Source: Bin5 sp009843665 | Lineage (GTDB): Bacteria; Chloroflexota; Anaerolineae; Caldilineales; Caldilineaceae | Direction: 5' to 3' | Assembly (NCBI GenBank): GCA_965220285.1 | Contig: OZ244818.1 | Coordinates: 4,402,001 to 4,466,000 of the forward strand | Length of the DNA: 64,000 nt | Shown: in pieces, positions 63,557 through 64,000 of the stretch | How positions within the stretch are numbered: the first letter of the stretch is position 1 | Layout of the letters: every line of letters starts with the position of its first letter | Notes under the pieces: model-generated | What the model saw: only the letters and a program-made list of their open reading frames with translations | Database searches by the model: none | What the model was told of the DNA's origin: nothing | Program-made: the position numbers and the translations under genes

Positions 63557-64000
63557 ATGATTGCACCTCATCGCCTGAGCCTTAAGTTCTTTTTTGAAGA
63601 GTTGTCGATCGACGTCGAGTCCTTCATCCCCGTTTTCCACCGCTGGATTCGGGAAAATGTTGTGCCCAACGAACTGCTGCTCGACGTGGCCGACTATAAG
63701 CATATCGTGGACGGACCGGCGATACTTCTCGTCGGCCATGAAGCCGACTATGTGGTCGACCTGACCGACGCCAAACCCGGTCTGATGTATGTACGCAAGC
63801 GTGACGCCGGATCCGACCTGTCAGATGCCCTGGGCACGACATTGTCACAGGCTCTGAATGGGGTCAAGTTGACGGAGAGTGACGTGGAGCTGAAGGGAAA
63901 ACTTAAGCTGCGCACAGACGCCGCCACTATCGTCCTGTTGGACCGGCTAAACTATCCCAACACTGCAAATGGCGACGGTGCCGCGGCCGTCGCTGCCCAG
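63557..64000 (+). CDS. Conserved protein of unknown function (3' end beyond window)
   Basis: The first 148 residues of a protein that continues past the window edge. It starts MIAPHRLSLKFFFEELSIDV; HRWIRENVVPNELLLDVADY and ILLVGHEADYVVDL follow. I recognise this as a type seen in many bacteria as an uncharacterised protein, but know no function. GCGGAG precedes the ATG at six bases. It follows the siroheme reductase by 74 bp, so it could belong to the same operon. Confidence 0.7.
   Translation, partial: MIAPHRLSLKFFFEELSIDVESFIPVFHRWIRENVVPNELLLDVADYKHIVDGPAILLVGHEADYVVDLTDAKPGLMYVRKRDAGSDLSDALGTTLSQALNGVKLTESDVELKGKLKLRTDAATIVLLDRLNYPNTANGDGAAAVAAQ

Overview
The window looks like a piece of a Chloroflexota chromosome (Caldilineales/Anaerolineae-like, possibly from an uncultured marine or host-associated lineage). 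This is an inference from gene content: Tat-lipoprotein sugar-binding proteins, tandem DHA2 transporters, LysM-SH3-glycosidase and LysM-YkuD wall proteins, a DUF3105 protein, an RRM protein, a CRTAC1-like lipoprotein, many PhyH, amidohydrolase, sulfatase and Gfo/Idh enzymes, and G+C that appears high. No rRNA, CRISPR array, prophage or insertion sequence was seen, and no complete tRNA gene. About 51 protein genes are supported; those at the two edges are cut.

Layout. 1-5.6 kb: 3'-truncated fdrA-like gene, GNAT acetyltransferase, RRM protein, a 0.9 kb repeat-bearing gap, trmD and a divergent M23 endopeptidase. 5.8-16.5 kb: ABC exporter half-transporter, then an oxidative and sugar-acid neighbourhood (TIM-barrel hydrolase, PhyH dioxygenase, rhamnonate-dehydratase-like enolase; then a PD-(D/E)XK-like protein, aminoglycoside-phosphotransferase-like kinase, Gfo/Idh dehydrogenase, UlaG-like lactonase, PfkB kinase). 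16.5-18.25 kb: large non-coding gap. 18.26-23.3 kb: sugar ABC importer (binding protein and two permeases, no ATPase) plus a CRTAC1/FG-GAP lipoprotein. 23.3-33.3 kb: three tandem DHA2 MFS transporters, then PhyH, two paralogous amidohydrolases, a Rieske protein and an M20 peptidase. 33.4-39.6 kb: cell-wall block (LysM-SH3-glycosidase, hotdog thioesterase, peptide deformylase, DUF3105, two YkuD L,D-transpeptidases). 40.1-44.8 kb: class III aminotransferase, sulfatase, menorin/FAM151-like protein, YbjN-like and CxxC small proteins. 45-51.4 kb: lepB, an AlbA_2/HATPase regulator, gyrA, rplI. 51.7-55.9 kb: response regulator, triple-PDZ membrane protein and histidine kinase. 56-60.5 kb: Trm112-like membrane protein, two small unknowns and an M16 lipoprotein protease. 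61.2-64 kb: siroheme nitrite/sulfite reductase and a partial unknown gene.

How the genes fit together. The catabolic genes suggest a heterotroph that takes up organic solutes by ABC and MFS systems and opens them with Fe(II)/2-oxoglutarate dioxygenases, metal hydrolases, an enolase-superfamily dehydratase and a sulfatase. The wall genes argue for a peptidoglycan sacculus with L,D-crosslinks. The regulator, PDZ and kinase genes form a compact envelope-sensing unit. Intergenic regions carry at least two families of short hairpin repeats. One has a 59-nt core that is identical in two places and carries pairing-preserving changes in a third. These repeats are the clearest structure in the window that the genes do not explain.
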